Source: CAVQGZ01 sp964356295 (GTDB lineage Bacteria > Actinomycetota > Actinomycetes > Jiangellales > Jiangellaceae). From it: a DNA stretch of 29,084 nucleotides. Where the stretch lies: the NCBI GenBank assembly GCA_964356295.1, contig CAYHHE010000029.1:1-29084 (forward strand), in the 5' to 3' direction. Of this stretch, positions 7,364 to 14,273 are shown piece by piece; within the stretch, counting starts at the first letter, position 1, and the number at the start of each line of letters is the position of its first letter. The position numbers and the translations under genes are program-made. The notes under the pieces were generated by a model. The model was not told the DNA's origin. It saw only the letters and a program-made list of their open reading frames with translations, and made no database searches.

Positions 7364-8226
7364 TGGCCCGCGAGGAGATCCGCAAGACCTACAAGCTGTT
7401 CATCGGCGGGGCCTTCCCCCGGTCCGAGAGCGGACGCTCCTACCGGGTCACGGACTCCTCCGGGGCGTTCGTGGCCAACGCCGCCCAGGCCTCCCGCAAG
7501 GACGTGCGGGACGCGGTCGTGGCTGCGCGCGCGGCGTTCCCCGGCTGGTCTGCCGCGCCCGCGTACAACCGCGGCCAGGTGCTGTACCGGGTGGCGGAGA
7601 TGATGGAGGGCCGCCGGGAGCAGTTCGTCGCCGAGGTCGCTCGCAGCGAGGGACTGACCCGACGTCAGGCCTTCGCAGCCGTGGACGCCGCCGTCGACCG
7701 CTGGGTGTGGTACGCCGGATGGTCGGACAAGATCGCGCACGTCGACGGCGCCGCGAACCCCGTTGCCGGACCCTTCTTCAACTTCTCCGTCCCGGAACCG
7801 ACCGGGGTCGTCGCCGTGGTCGCCCCGCAGGCCTCGTCGCTGCTCGGGCTGGTGTCGGTGGCCGCTCCCGCTGTGGTCACCGGCTGCACCGTCGTGGTGC
7901 TGGCCAGCGAGCGTCGGCCGCTGCCGGCGGTCACCCTGGCCGAGGTGGTGGCCACCTCCGACGTCCCACCCGGGGTGGTCAACCTGCTCACCGGGGCGGT
8001 CCCGGAGCTTGCGCCGTGGCTGGCCTCGCACGCCGACGTCAACGGCATCGACCTCACCGGGGTCGACGATCCCAGCCTGGCAGCCGACCTGGAGGCCGCT
8101 GCAGCACAGACGATCACGCGTGTGCGTCGTCGTGACCCCGAGGAGGACCTCGGTGCCGTCCCGGGTCTGGGACGGATGCGGGCCTGGCTGGAGGTCAAGA
8201 CCGTCTGGCACCCCGTCGGCACGTGA
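7363..8226 (+). CDS. Catalytically incomplete ALDH, ALDH16 C-terminal-like
   Basis: 287 residues related to the N-terminal, cofactor-binding half of aldehyde dehydrogenases (YKLFIGGAFPRSESGRSY; WYAGWSDKIAHVDGAANPVAG). The whole catalytic domain is absent: there is no catalytic Cys and no general-base Glu segment. The PWNFP motif is replaced by APQASSLLG (about 154-162), removing the oxyanion Asn. The protein closes with WLEVKTVWHP (275-284), which resembles an ALDH oligomerisation strand, so it looks like a designed short form rather than a broken gene; no frameshift is seen. The start overlaps the stop of the full-length ALDH by one base. The most likely role is as a structural partner of that enzyme, equivalent to the pseudo-ALDH C-terminal domain of ALDH16. 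Confidence 0.85.
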   Translation: MAREEIRKTYKLFIGGAFPRSESGRSYRVTDSSGAFVANAAQASRKDVRDAVVAARAAFPGWSAAPAYNRGQVLYRVAEMMEGRREQFVAEVARSEGLTRRQAFAAVDAAVDRWVWYAGWSDKIAHVDGAANPVAGPFFNFSVPEPTGVVAVVAPQASSLLGLVSVAAPAVVTGCTVVVLASERRPLPAVTLAEVVATSDVPPGVVNLLTGAVPELAPWLASHADVNGIDLTGVDDPSLAADLEAAAAQTITRVRRRDPEEDLGAVPGLGRMRAWLEVKTVWHPVGT

Positions 8227-8846
8227 CAGACCCGGCGGATGTGGGCCGCGTCGTGCTGCTGGCCGGGCCGTCCGGCAGCGGCAAGTCCCGCCTCGCCCGG
8301 TCCTGCGGGCTGCCGGTGCTCTGCCTGGACGAGTTCTACAAGAGCGGGGACGACCCGTCCTGCCCCAGGGACGAGATGCTGGGGATCGTCGACTGGGACC
8401 ACCCCGGCTCGTGGGACGCCGACGCCGCGATGGAGGCGATCGTGGCGGTGTGCCGCGACGGGCAGACCGAGGTCCCCGTCTACGACATCTCCGCCGACCG
8501 CGCCGCGGGCAGGACGCGCTTCTCCCGGGACGGCCACCCCGTGTTCGTCGCCGAGGGGATCTTCGTCTCCGAGCTGGTGCCGCGGTGTCGCGAGGCGGGG
8601 CTACTCGCCGACGCCATCGTGATCAGCAGGGCACCGTGGAAGAACTTCCTGCGTCGGCTCGCTCGCGACCTGGCCGAGCGCCGCAAGCCCACGGTGACCC
8701 TGCTGCGCCGGGGCAGGACGCTGATGCGGGACGAGTCTGCGCTTGTGGCCAGGCTCGAGGCTGCGGGATTTCGTCCGGTGAGCGCGCCCGCGGCTGCCGA
8801 GGCGCTGCGGCGGTGGGCTGTTGCCCCGACCACGGATTCGGCGTAG
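8223..8846 (+). CDS. Uridine kinase-like P-loop protein
   Basis: 207 residues. Walker A is GPSGSGKS (15-22). DEFYK (36-40) and WDHPGSWD (58-65) correspond to the DDFY and FDHP elements of uridine/cytidine kinases and phosphoribulokinase-like enzymes, and a basic lid-like region (RRLARDLAERRKP) follows. The predicted reaction is ATP-dependent phosphorylation of uridine or a related nucleoside, but the C-terminal half is divergent and the substrate is uncertain. The GTG start overlaps the TGA of the pseudo-ALDH gene (GTGA), so translation is coupled. A nucleoside-related kinase fits the theme of the locus: salvage would compete with the degradation steps encoded around it. Confidence 0.75.
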   Translation: MTDPADVGRVVLLAGPSGSGKSRLARSCGLPVLCLDEFYKSGDDPSCPRDEMLGIVDWDHPGSWDADAAMEAIVAVCRDGQTEVPVYDISADRAAGRTRFSRDGHPVFVAEGIFVSELVPRCREAGLLADAIVISRAPWKNFLRRLARDLAERRKPTVTLLRRGRTLMRDESALVARLEAAGFRPVSAPAAAEALRRWAVAPTTDSA

Positions 8847-8873
8847 TCCGCACCGCGTCCGAGCCTGGGTCGA

Positions 8874-8879
8874 TAGCGT
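8874..8879 (+). promoter_or_regulatory. Probable -10 box, leaderless pta promoter
   Basis: TAGCGT fits TANNNT and ends 6 nt before the GTG at 8886, the same spacing as for deoC. No Shine-Dalgarno sequence or clear -35 hexamer is seen. Confidence 0.5.
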
Positions 8880-8885
8880 CAGACC

Positions 8886-10967
8886 GTGACCCGAAGCGTC
8901 TACGTCGCAGCCGCCCAGCCGTACAGCGGGAAGTCAGCCGTGGCGCTGGGCCTGTACCAGCAGGCCCTGCGCGTCTCCCCTGACGTGGCGGTGTTCCGAC
9001 CCGTGGTGCGCTCGACCGTCGAACCCGACCCCGCGATCGAGCTGCTTCGCTCCCGCGGCGGCATCGACCTGCCGGACGAGGCGTTCTACGGCGTCACCTA
9101 CTCCGAGGTCCATGCCGACGCCGACGACGCGCTGGCAGTGATCATCGACCGGTACCGGGACCTGGCGTCCAAGGCCTCCGGCGTGCTCGTCCTCGGCACC
9201 GACTACACCGACGTCGGGGCTCCCGCGGAGCTGCAGTTCAACGCCCGGGTGGCGGCCAACCTGTCGGCTCCGGTGCTGTTCGTGGTCAGTGCCCACCACC
9301 GCAGCCCGGCCGAGGTCGGTGTTGCGGTCGACCTGGCTGCGCAGGTCGTGGTGGCGAACCACGCTCAGCTGCTGCGGGTGATCGTCAACCGGGTCACGCC
9401 CGAGGCGATGGACGACACCAGGGCGACGGTGGCTGCGCTCGGCGTCGCCGTGGACGTGCTCCCGGACGAGCCGATCCTGCTCGCACCGAGCGTGCGGCGC
9501 CTGGTCGACTCGATCGACGGCTCGGTGCTCGTCGGCGACCCTGACCTGCTGGCCAACGAGGCCCAGGCTCTGGTCGTGGCCGCGATGACGCTGCCCAACG
9601 TCCTCGGCCACCTCAGCGACGGGTGCGTCGTGATCACCCCGGGAGACCGCAGCGACATCGTCCTGGCGATGCTGGCCGCGCACCGCTCGGACACCTTCCC
9701 GTCCCTGGCCGGAGTCATCCTGACCGGAGGACTCACCCCGGAGGCGCCCGTGTGGCGCCTCATCGAGGGCGTCGGGCCCAGGTTGCCGATCATCTCCACA
9801 CCCCTGGACACCTTCACCACCGCGGCGCGCCTGGCCGACTCCCGCGGCGGCATCTATGTGGACTCGGTCCGCAAGATCGAGACGGCCATCGACCTCGTCG
9901 CGGACAACGTCGACGTGGCGGCGATCCTCACCGAGGTCACCGAGCAGTCGCCGGGTGCGGTGACCCCGCTGATGTTCCAGTACGGGCTCGTGGAGCGGGC
10001 GCGCTCGGCCCCGAGACGCGTCGTGCTCCCCGAGGGCAGCGAGCCGCGGGTGCTGCGCGCCGCGGCGACGGTGCTGCGCCGCGGCATCGCCGACCTCACC
10101 CTGCTCGGCGACGAGGCCGAGATCAGGTCTGTGGCCACCGACATCGGGGTCGATGTGTCCGCGGCGCAGATCATCGACCCCGCCACCAGCGACCTACGGG
10201 AGTCCTTCGCGCAGGAGTACGCACGGCTGCGCGCGCACAAGGGCGTCACCCTGGACGCGGCTCTCGACGTCGTGACCGACGTGTCTTACTTCGGCACCTT
10301 CATGGTGCATCAGCAACTCGCCGACGGGATGGTGTCCGGGGCCGTGCACACGACCGCGCACACGATCCGTCCGTCCTTCGAGATCATCAAGACCAAGCCG
10401 GGCACCTCCATCGTGTCCAGCGTGTTCTTCATGTGCCTGGCCGACCGGGTGCTCGTCTACGGCGACTGCGCGGTCAACCCGAACCCGGACGCCGAGCAGC
10501 TGGCCGACATCGCCATCTCCTCCGCAGACACCGCCGCACAGTTCGGAGTCGAGCCTCGGGTCGCGATGCTCTCGTACTCCACCGGAGCGTCCGGGGCAGG
10601 TGAGGATGTCGAGCGGGTCCGTACCGCGACAGACCTGGTGCGCCAGCGCCGTCCGGACCTGTCGGTGGAGGGACCCATCCAGTACGACGCCGCGGTGGAC
10701 CTCAGCGTCGCGCAGACCAAGCTGCCGGACTCGTCGGTGGCCGGACGGGCCACCGTCTTCATCTTCCCCGACCTCAACACCGGCAACAACACCTACAAGG
10801 CCGTGCAGCGCAGCGCCAACGCGCTGGCGATCGGCCCGGTCCTGCAGGGCCTGAACAAGCCGGTCAACGACCTGTCTCGGGGTGCCCTGGTCGATGACAT
10901 CATCAACACCGTCGCCATCACCGCCATCCAGGCGCAAGGCGAGACGGCACCGGAGGAGGCCTCGTGA
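8886..10967 (+). CDS. pta: Phosphate acetyltransferase, long form
   Basis: 693 residues; interconverts acetyl-CoA plus phosphate and acetyl phosphate plus CoA. It is the long form found in actinobacteria and enterobacteria. There is an N-terminal BioD-like P-loop NTPase-type domain (QPYSGKSAVALGL, about 11-23), a middle DRTGG-like domain (about 215-330), and the catalytic PTA_PTB domain from about 365 to the end. Recognisable catalytic-domain segments are LPEGSEPRVLRAA, SGAVHTTAHTIRP, IVSSVFFMCLADRVLVYGDC, SYSTGASGAG and FPDLNTGNNTYKAVQRS. The ackA start overlaps its stop by 4 nt (GTGA), a classic coupled pta-ackA operon. A -10-like TAGCGT at fixed distance suggests a leaderless transcript separate from the ALDH operon. 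Confidence 0.95.
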   Translation: MTRSVYVAAAQPYSGKSAVALGLYQQALRVSPDVAVFRPVVRSTVEPDPAIELLRSRGGIDLPDEAFYGVTYSEVHADADDALAVIIDRYRDLASKASGVLVLGTDYTDVGAPAELQFNARVAANLSAPVLFVVSAHHRSPAEVGVAVDLAAQVVVANHAQLLRVIVNRVTPEAMDDTRATVAALGVAVDVLPDEPILLAPSVRRLVDSIDGSVLVGDPDLLANEAQALVVAAMTLPNVLGHLSDGCVVITPGDRSDIVLAMLAAHRSDTFPSLAGVILTGGLTPEAPVWRLIEGVGPRLPIISTPLDTFTTAARLADSRGGIYVDSVRKIETAIDLVADNVDVAAILTEVTEQSPGAVTPLMFQYGLVERARSAPRRVVLPEGSEPRVLRAAATVLRRGIADLTLLGDEAEIRSVATDIGVDVSAAQIIDPATSDLRESFAQEYARLRAHKGVTLDAALDVVTDVSYFGTFMVHQQLADGMVSGAVHTTAHTIRPSFEIIKTKPGTSIVSSVFFMCLADRVLVYGDCAVNPNPDAEQLADIAISSADTAAQFGVEPRVAMLSYSTGASGAGEDVERVRTATDLVRQRRPDLSVEGPIQYDAAVDLSVAQTKLPDSSVAGRATVFIFPDLNTGNNTYKAVQRSANALAIGPVLQGLNKPVNDLSRGALVDDIINTVAITAIQAQGETAPEEAS

Positions 10968-12157
10968 GCCGTAGCGTCCTGGTCGTCAACTGTGGGTCGT
11001 CGTCGATCAAGTACCAGCTCATCGACGTCGACAGCGGGGTAGCCGTGGCCAAGGGCCTCGTCGAGCGCATCGGGGAGCAGGAGTCGTCGCTTCGGCACGA
11101 AGGACCGGCGGGCGAGCACAGCACGTCCACCCCGCTGCCCGACCACGAGGCCGGGCTCCGGGCGGTGCTGGCCGCCTTCGACGAGGCCGGACCCAACCTG
11201 GACGAGGCCGGGCTGACCGCGGTCGGCCACCGGGTCGTGCACGGCGGGGACCGGTTCGCCGACCCAGCGCTCGTCGACGACGACGTCATCGCCGCCATCC
11301 GTGAGCTCATCCCGCTGGCCCCGCTGCACAACCCTGCGAACCTCGAGGGCATCGAGGTGGCCAGGCGGGTCTTCCCCGACCTGCCCCAGGTCGCCGTCTT
11401 CGACACGGCGTTCCACCAGACGTTGCCCCCGCACGCCTTCACCTATGCCATCGACCGCGAGGTGGCGGCACGGTTCGGCATCCGGCGCTACGGCTTCCAC
11501 GGCACGTCCCACGCGTACGTGTCCCGCGCCGCCGCCGTGATGCTCGGACGGGAGCCCACCGAGCTGAGCATGGTGGTGCTCCACCTGGGCAACGGGGCGT
11601 CGGCGTCGGCGGTGCAGGGCGGTCGGAGCATCGACACGTCCATGGGGCTCACCCCGCTGGAGGGGTTGGTCATGGGGACCCGAAGTGGGGACATCGACCC
11701 GGCCGTGACCTTCCACCTGCGCCGCGTCGCCGACATGACCTGGGACGAGATCGACGACCTGCTGAACAAGCGCAGCGGCATGCTCGGCCTGGCCGGAGCG
11801 AACGACCTGCGCGAGGTCTGGCGGCTGGCCGACGACGGCGATGCCCACGCCGTGGTGGCGCTGGACGTCTACGCCTACCGGATCCGCAAGTACATCGGCG
11901 GCTACGCGCTGGCCCTCGGTGCCCTGCACGCAGTGGTGTTCACCGCCGGCGTCGGCGAGAACGACGTGCGGATGCGCGCCAAGGTGCTGGCCGGCCTCGA
12001 GGGTCTGGGCATCGAGCTCGACCCGGCCCGCAACGCCGACCCGTCGGCGTCCGGCGGGGTCATCTCCACGCCGGACTCCCGTGTCGCGGTCCTGGTGGTC
12101 CCGACCAACGAGGAACGGGAGATCGCGCGGGAGTCGCTGCGCCTGGTCGAGGGCTGA
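10964..12157 (+). CDS. ackA: Acetate kinase
   Basis: 397 residues, the normal length. Transfers phosphate between acetyl phosphate and ADP, giving acetate and ATP, or runs in reverse for acetate activation. ASKHA-fold signatures are clear: NCGSSSIKYQL near the N-terminus, GHRVVHGG, DTAFHQTLP, YGFHGTSHAYVS, HLGNGASASAV, MGLTPLEGLVMGTRSGDIDP and FTAGVGEND. The GTG start is inside the pta stop (GTGA) and is preceded by a strong GGAGGAGG in the pta reading frame. With the aldehyde dehydrogenase and DeoC upstream it could recover energy from the two-carbon fragment of deoxyribose, provided acetyl-CoA is formed. The gene converges on vapC with only 6 nt between stops. Confidence 0.96.
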   Translation: MSRSVLVVNCGSSSIKYQLIDVDSGVAVAKGLVERIGEQESSLRHEGPAGEHSTSTPLPDHEAGLRAVLAAFDEAGPNLDEAGLTAVGHRVVHGGDRFADPALVDDDVIAAIRELIPLAPLHNPANLEGIEVARRVFPDLPQVAVFDTAFHQTLPPHAFTYAIDREVAARFGIRRYGFHGTSHAYVSRAAAVMLGREPTELSMVVLHLGNGASASAVQGGRSIDTSMGLTPLEGLVMGTRSGDIDPAVTFHLRRVADMTWDEIDDLLNKRSGMLGLAGANDLREVWRLADDGDAHAVVALDVYAYRIRKYIGGYALALGALHAVVFTAGVGENDVRMRAKVLAGLEGLGIELDPARNADPSASGGVISTPDSRVAVLVVPTNEEREIARESLRLVEG

Positions 12158-12163
12158 GGCCGT

Positions 12164-12544
12164 TCAGTACGGCGGGGCCAGCCCAGGAAACATCGGGAAG
12201 TGTCGGACATTTCCGGTCCACAGCTGTCCGTCAACACGTCGCGCGGTGGCGGCGATGGCGTAGTCGACGGGGTCGACCCCAGGGTGGGAGCGCAGGAAGC
12301 GTTGCGCCAGGCGGCCGGCCTCGTCAGCCAAGGCCCGATCGACGTCCACCCAGTCCAGCGCGTCCAGCAGCCGGCTGGTGGCCTCCGCCTCGTCCGGACG
12401 CATACCGGCCAGCACCTCCACCCGGGTCAGCACGGAAGCGACCAGCCGCTCACCGGCCTCGACTGCCGCACTCAGGCAGCCGGTGGCGCGCTCGTCACCG
12501 CGCAGGTGGTCGATCAGAACCGAGGTGTCGACGACGATCGTCAC
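12164..12544 (-). CDS. vapC: VapC-type PIN-domain toxin
   Basis: 126 residues, PIN-domain ribonuclease of the VapBC family. The acidic residues expected to hold Mg2+ are visible: Asp6 in VVDTSVLIDHL, Glu43 in LTRVEVLAGM and Asp94 in PVDYAIAATA; the fourth position is Asn112 in LWTGNVRHFP. Such toxins cleave tRNA or rRNA and are neutralised by the cognate antitoxin. The GTG start overlaps the vapB stop by 4 nt (GTGA), the standard antitoxin-first arrangement. The pair sits between the pta-ackA operon and the nucleoside-transport operon and has no metabolic connection with either. All catalytic residues appear intact, so the toxin is probably functional. Confidence 0.9.
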   Translation of the reverse strand: MTIVVDTSVLIDHLRGDERATGCLSAAVEAGERLVASVLTRVEVLAGMRPDEAEATSRLLDALDWVDVDRALADEAGRLAQRFLRSHPGVDPVDYAIAATARRVDGQLWTGNVRHFPMFPGLAPPY

Positions 12545-12795
12545 GACGCAGCTAGCCGGGAGGCCAGGCCCCGACGGAGGCTGTCGACGTAGGCAGCGCC
12601 GTCCAGATCTCGGTGCGTCCAGCTGCCGCGGCTCTCCTCCAGCGCCCGCAGGATCTCCGCCGCTGCCGTGCTGCCGTAGGTCCGGTCCACAGCGCGACGG
12701 ACGAGCTCGGCCAATGGCAGCCCGGTCCGGGCCGACTGGGCGAGCAGCCGCTGGTACTGCTCGTCCTCAAGGGTGACCTGAGTCCGGTGGGACAT
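12541..12795 (-). CDS. vapB: VapB-type ribbon-helix-helix antitoxin
   Basis: 84 residues. The N-terminus RTQVTLEDEQYQRLLAQSAR followed by GLPLAELVRRAVDRTYG is a CopG/RHH_1 DNA-binding motif. The C-terminal tail (about 50-84) should wrap the VapC active site. These antitoxins repress their own operon alone or with toxin. An inverted repeat, GATGTA-N4-TACATC, lies directly against the ATG and covers the probable -10 box, a plausible autoregulatory operator. There is no ribosome site; the -10-like TAGTCT ends 6 nt before the ATG, suggesting leaderless translation. The downstream vapC overlaps by 4 nt. Confidence 0.88.
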   Translation of the reverse strand: MSHRTQVTLEDEQYQRLLAQSARTGLPLAELVRRAVDRTYGSTAAAEILRALEESRGSWTHRDLDGAAYVDSLRRGLASRLAAS

Positions 12796-12811
12796 GATGT
12801 AAGACTACATC
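12796..12811 (-). promoter_or_regulatory. vapBC operator and leaderless promoter
   Basis: Perfect 6-bp inverted repeat GATGTA/TACATC with a 4-bp spacer, ending at the base before the vapB ATG (12793-12795). On the minus strand the -10 box TAGTCT (12807-12802) lies inside the palindrome, and the ATG begins 6 nt after it. A ribbon-helix-helix repressor bound here would block RNA polymerase directly. Confidence 0.6.
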
Positions 12812-12900
12812 GCCTAGGCGCGCGTCTGCCTCCGCCTGGCGCGCCCGCGACCGCCCCGCGAATCACCGCCCCCGTACCGTGGCGCCGCGCCTGACGCCAG

Positions 12901-12942
12901 CGTCCGACGATCCGAGGGGCATGCCCCTCAATCCTTCGGACG
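12901..12942. repeat. 42-bp palindromic element, copy 2
   Basis: Same architecture and length as the copy at 5771-5812, with 36 of 42 bases shared. The outer arms CGTCCGA (12901-12907) and TCGGACG (12936-12942) are exact reverse complements. The core GAGGGGCATGCCCCTC (12914-12929) is a perfect 16-bp palindrome, whereas copy 1 has a T-G pair at the matching positions. It lies between the divergently placed vapB start and the end of the cupin gene. The rest of the 12796-13009 intergenic region holds the vapBC control site and otherwise nothing I can identify. Confidence 0.8.
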
Positions 12943-13009
12943 ATAGCGCTCCATACGCCCAGCAGCCGCGCCAGGACGCTCCGGGAGGTCGACAGCGACA
13001 CGAGCACGC

Positions 13010-13366
13010 TCAGGTGTCGTCGCGATGCGCCCGCTCCGGGGAGAACGCCGGGACGCAGACCGCGACGTAGCGGGCACCCTGGGGACCGACGGAGTACCGG
13101 ACGCGCTCGCCGGCCCGGGTGATGACTGCCTGGCCGGCGTCGACCCGTAGCGTCCCGTCTGCGTGCTCGACCAGGACGCTGCCCTCCAGCACCACCGTCA
13201 CCTCGTCGAAGTCCGGTGCCTGTGCAGGTTCCTCCCAGCCGGGCGGGGCTGCCATGACTGCCACGCTCACAGCGTCGTCACCGGTGGCGACTCCTCCGGT
13301 GTACTCCTCGATCGACTTGCCGCCCGGGACGGGGATACTCGAGGGCTCACTCACCAGGCGCGGCAT
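13010..13366 (-). CDS. Small cupin-domain protein
   Basis: 118 residues from the ATG at 13366. That start is supported by GGAGGTG about 6 nt upstream; a longer frame exists but its N-terminal 60 residues look non-coding. The core is a single cupin barrel: FDEVTVVLEGSVLVEHADGTLRVDAGQAVITRAGERVRYSVGPQGARYVAVCVP. Compared with metal-binding cupins the first histidine cluster is missing (DFDEVTVVLEG instead of an HxH pattern), so metal binding is doubtful. It resembles EutQ-like or general sugar/regulatory cupins; the substrate is unknown. It overlaps the preceding propeller gene by 20 nt and ends the minus-strand nucleoside operon, so a role linked to a sugar or base product is a reasonable guess. 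Confidence 0.72.
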   Translation of the reverse strand: MPRLVSEPSSIPVPGGKSIEEYTGGVATGDDAVSVAVMAAPPGWEEPAQAPDFDEVTVVLEGSVLVEHADGTLRVDAGQAVITRAGERVRYSVGPQGARYVAVCVPAFSPERAHRDDT

Positions 13367-14273
13367 GCCCACCACCTCCGGAGGTCTGGTCAGGGCGGGA
13401 CAGGAGCATCCCGTTCCCTGTTGTGGTGGGCGCGTCCAGCACCACCAGGGCGCGTCCGGGCTCAACCACGGCGATGCCCTCGGCCTTCGTGGCACCCTTG
13501 GGCAGTCCGAACACCTCGTCGAGCGTCCGGATCGGGCCACCACCACGGGGCAGCCCAGCGTCCAGGCCCAACCGCGCGACGACCGCAGACCGGTCGCTGA
13601 GCAGCCACAGGGAGCGGTCCGGCCCGACGGAGATCCCGCTGATGTCCCCTATCGCCTTCTTGGCCTCGCCACGCAGCTTCCACAGCGCCAGCGCGTGGTA
13701 GGCGACCTCACCGGACGGCGGGTCCCACGACTCGTCCGGGTCGAGGAAGTCGTCGCGGCGCAGGCCTCGCGGCCGGGTGCCCGGCGGGCCGAACTCGATG
13801 AGCGCGCGGGGGCGCTTCTCCTTGGCGACCAGCAGCCTGCCTCCCCGAAGCAGCACCAGCCCCTCCCCGCGCGAGGAGGGGTCGTCCCACTTGCCGGCCA
13901 GCGCCGACCAGGGCGGGGCAACCAGGCTGATGGTGGCCAGCAGCGCCCTGCTCTGCGTGTCGGCCACCAGCACCACCGGCGGGTCCTCCCGCAGCAGCGC
14001 GACAAGGGAGCCCCCGTCGGCGGCGACCCCCTCGAGCTGGCTGGGCTCGGCGGGGTCCAGCGGCCAGTCGGGGAGGCCGGCCAGGTCGAGCACATCCCAG
14101 TCGCCCAGGCCGGTGCCCGGCGTGTAGGTGGACGCGGCGATACGTGCGTCGCGGTCCCCGACGACCAGGACCCGGGTCACTCCGCCCACGCGGCGGGTGG
14201 TGGCGTCCGAGGCCTCCACCACGGGGATGTCGACGGTGCCCTCCAGCAGGGTGCGCTGCGGCTTGGCCATCAC
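13347..14273 (-). CDS. Predicted beta-propeller protein of unknown function
   Basis: 308 residues, no signal peptide. Several degenerate blade-like repeats are visible: GEGLVLLRGGRLLVAKEKRPRALIEF, DISGISVGPDRSLWLLSDRSAVVARL and AEGIAVVEPGRALVVLDA. They recall SdiA-regulated or phytase-like/NHL propellers, but I cannot name a family with confidence. The start is GTG at 14273 (overlapping the deoA stop as GTGA) or ATG at 14270 (TGATG); neither has a strong ribosome site. Lying between deoA and the cupin gene with overlaps on both sides, it is almost certainly co-translated with the nucleoside operon. A cytosolic propeller there could be a lactonase-like or binding protein, but no catalytic residues can be assigned. 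Confidence 0.65.
   Translation of the reverse strand: MMAKPQRTLLEGTVDIPVVEASDATTRRVGGVTRVLVVGDRDARIAASTYTPGTGLGDWDVLDLAGLPDWPLDPAEPSQLEGVAADGGSLVALLREDPPVVLVADTQSRALLATISLVAPPWSALAGKWDDPSSRGEGLVLLRGGRLLVAKEKRPRALIEFGPPGTRPRGLRRDDFLDPDESWDPPSGEVAYHALALWKLRGEAKKAIGDISGISVGPDRSLWLLSDRSAVVARLGLDAGLPRGGGPIRTLDEVFGLPKGATKAEGIAVVEPGRALVVLDAPTTTGNGMLLSRPDQTSGGGGHAAPGE

Noticed and set aside
13367..13546. N-terminal extension of the cupin frame (60 extra residues)
   Set aside because: The extension is Arg/Pro/Trp/Cys-rich, overlaps the propeller gene in another frame, and the ATG at 13366 has a strong GGAGGTG site.
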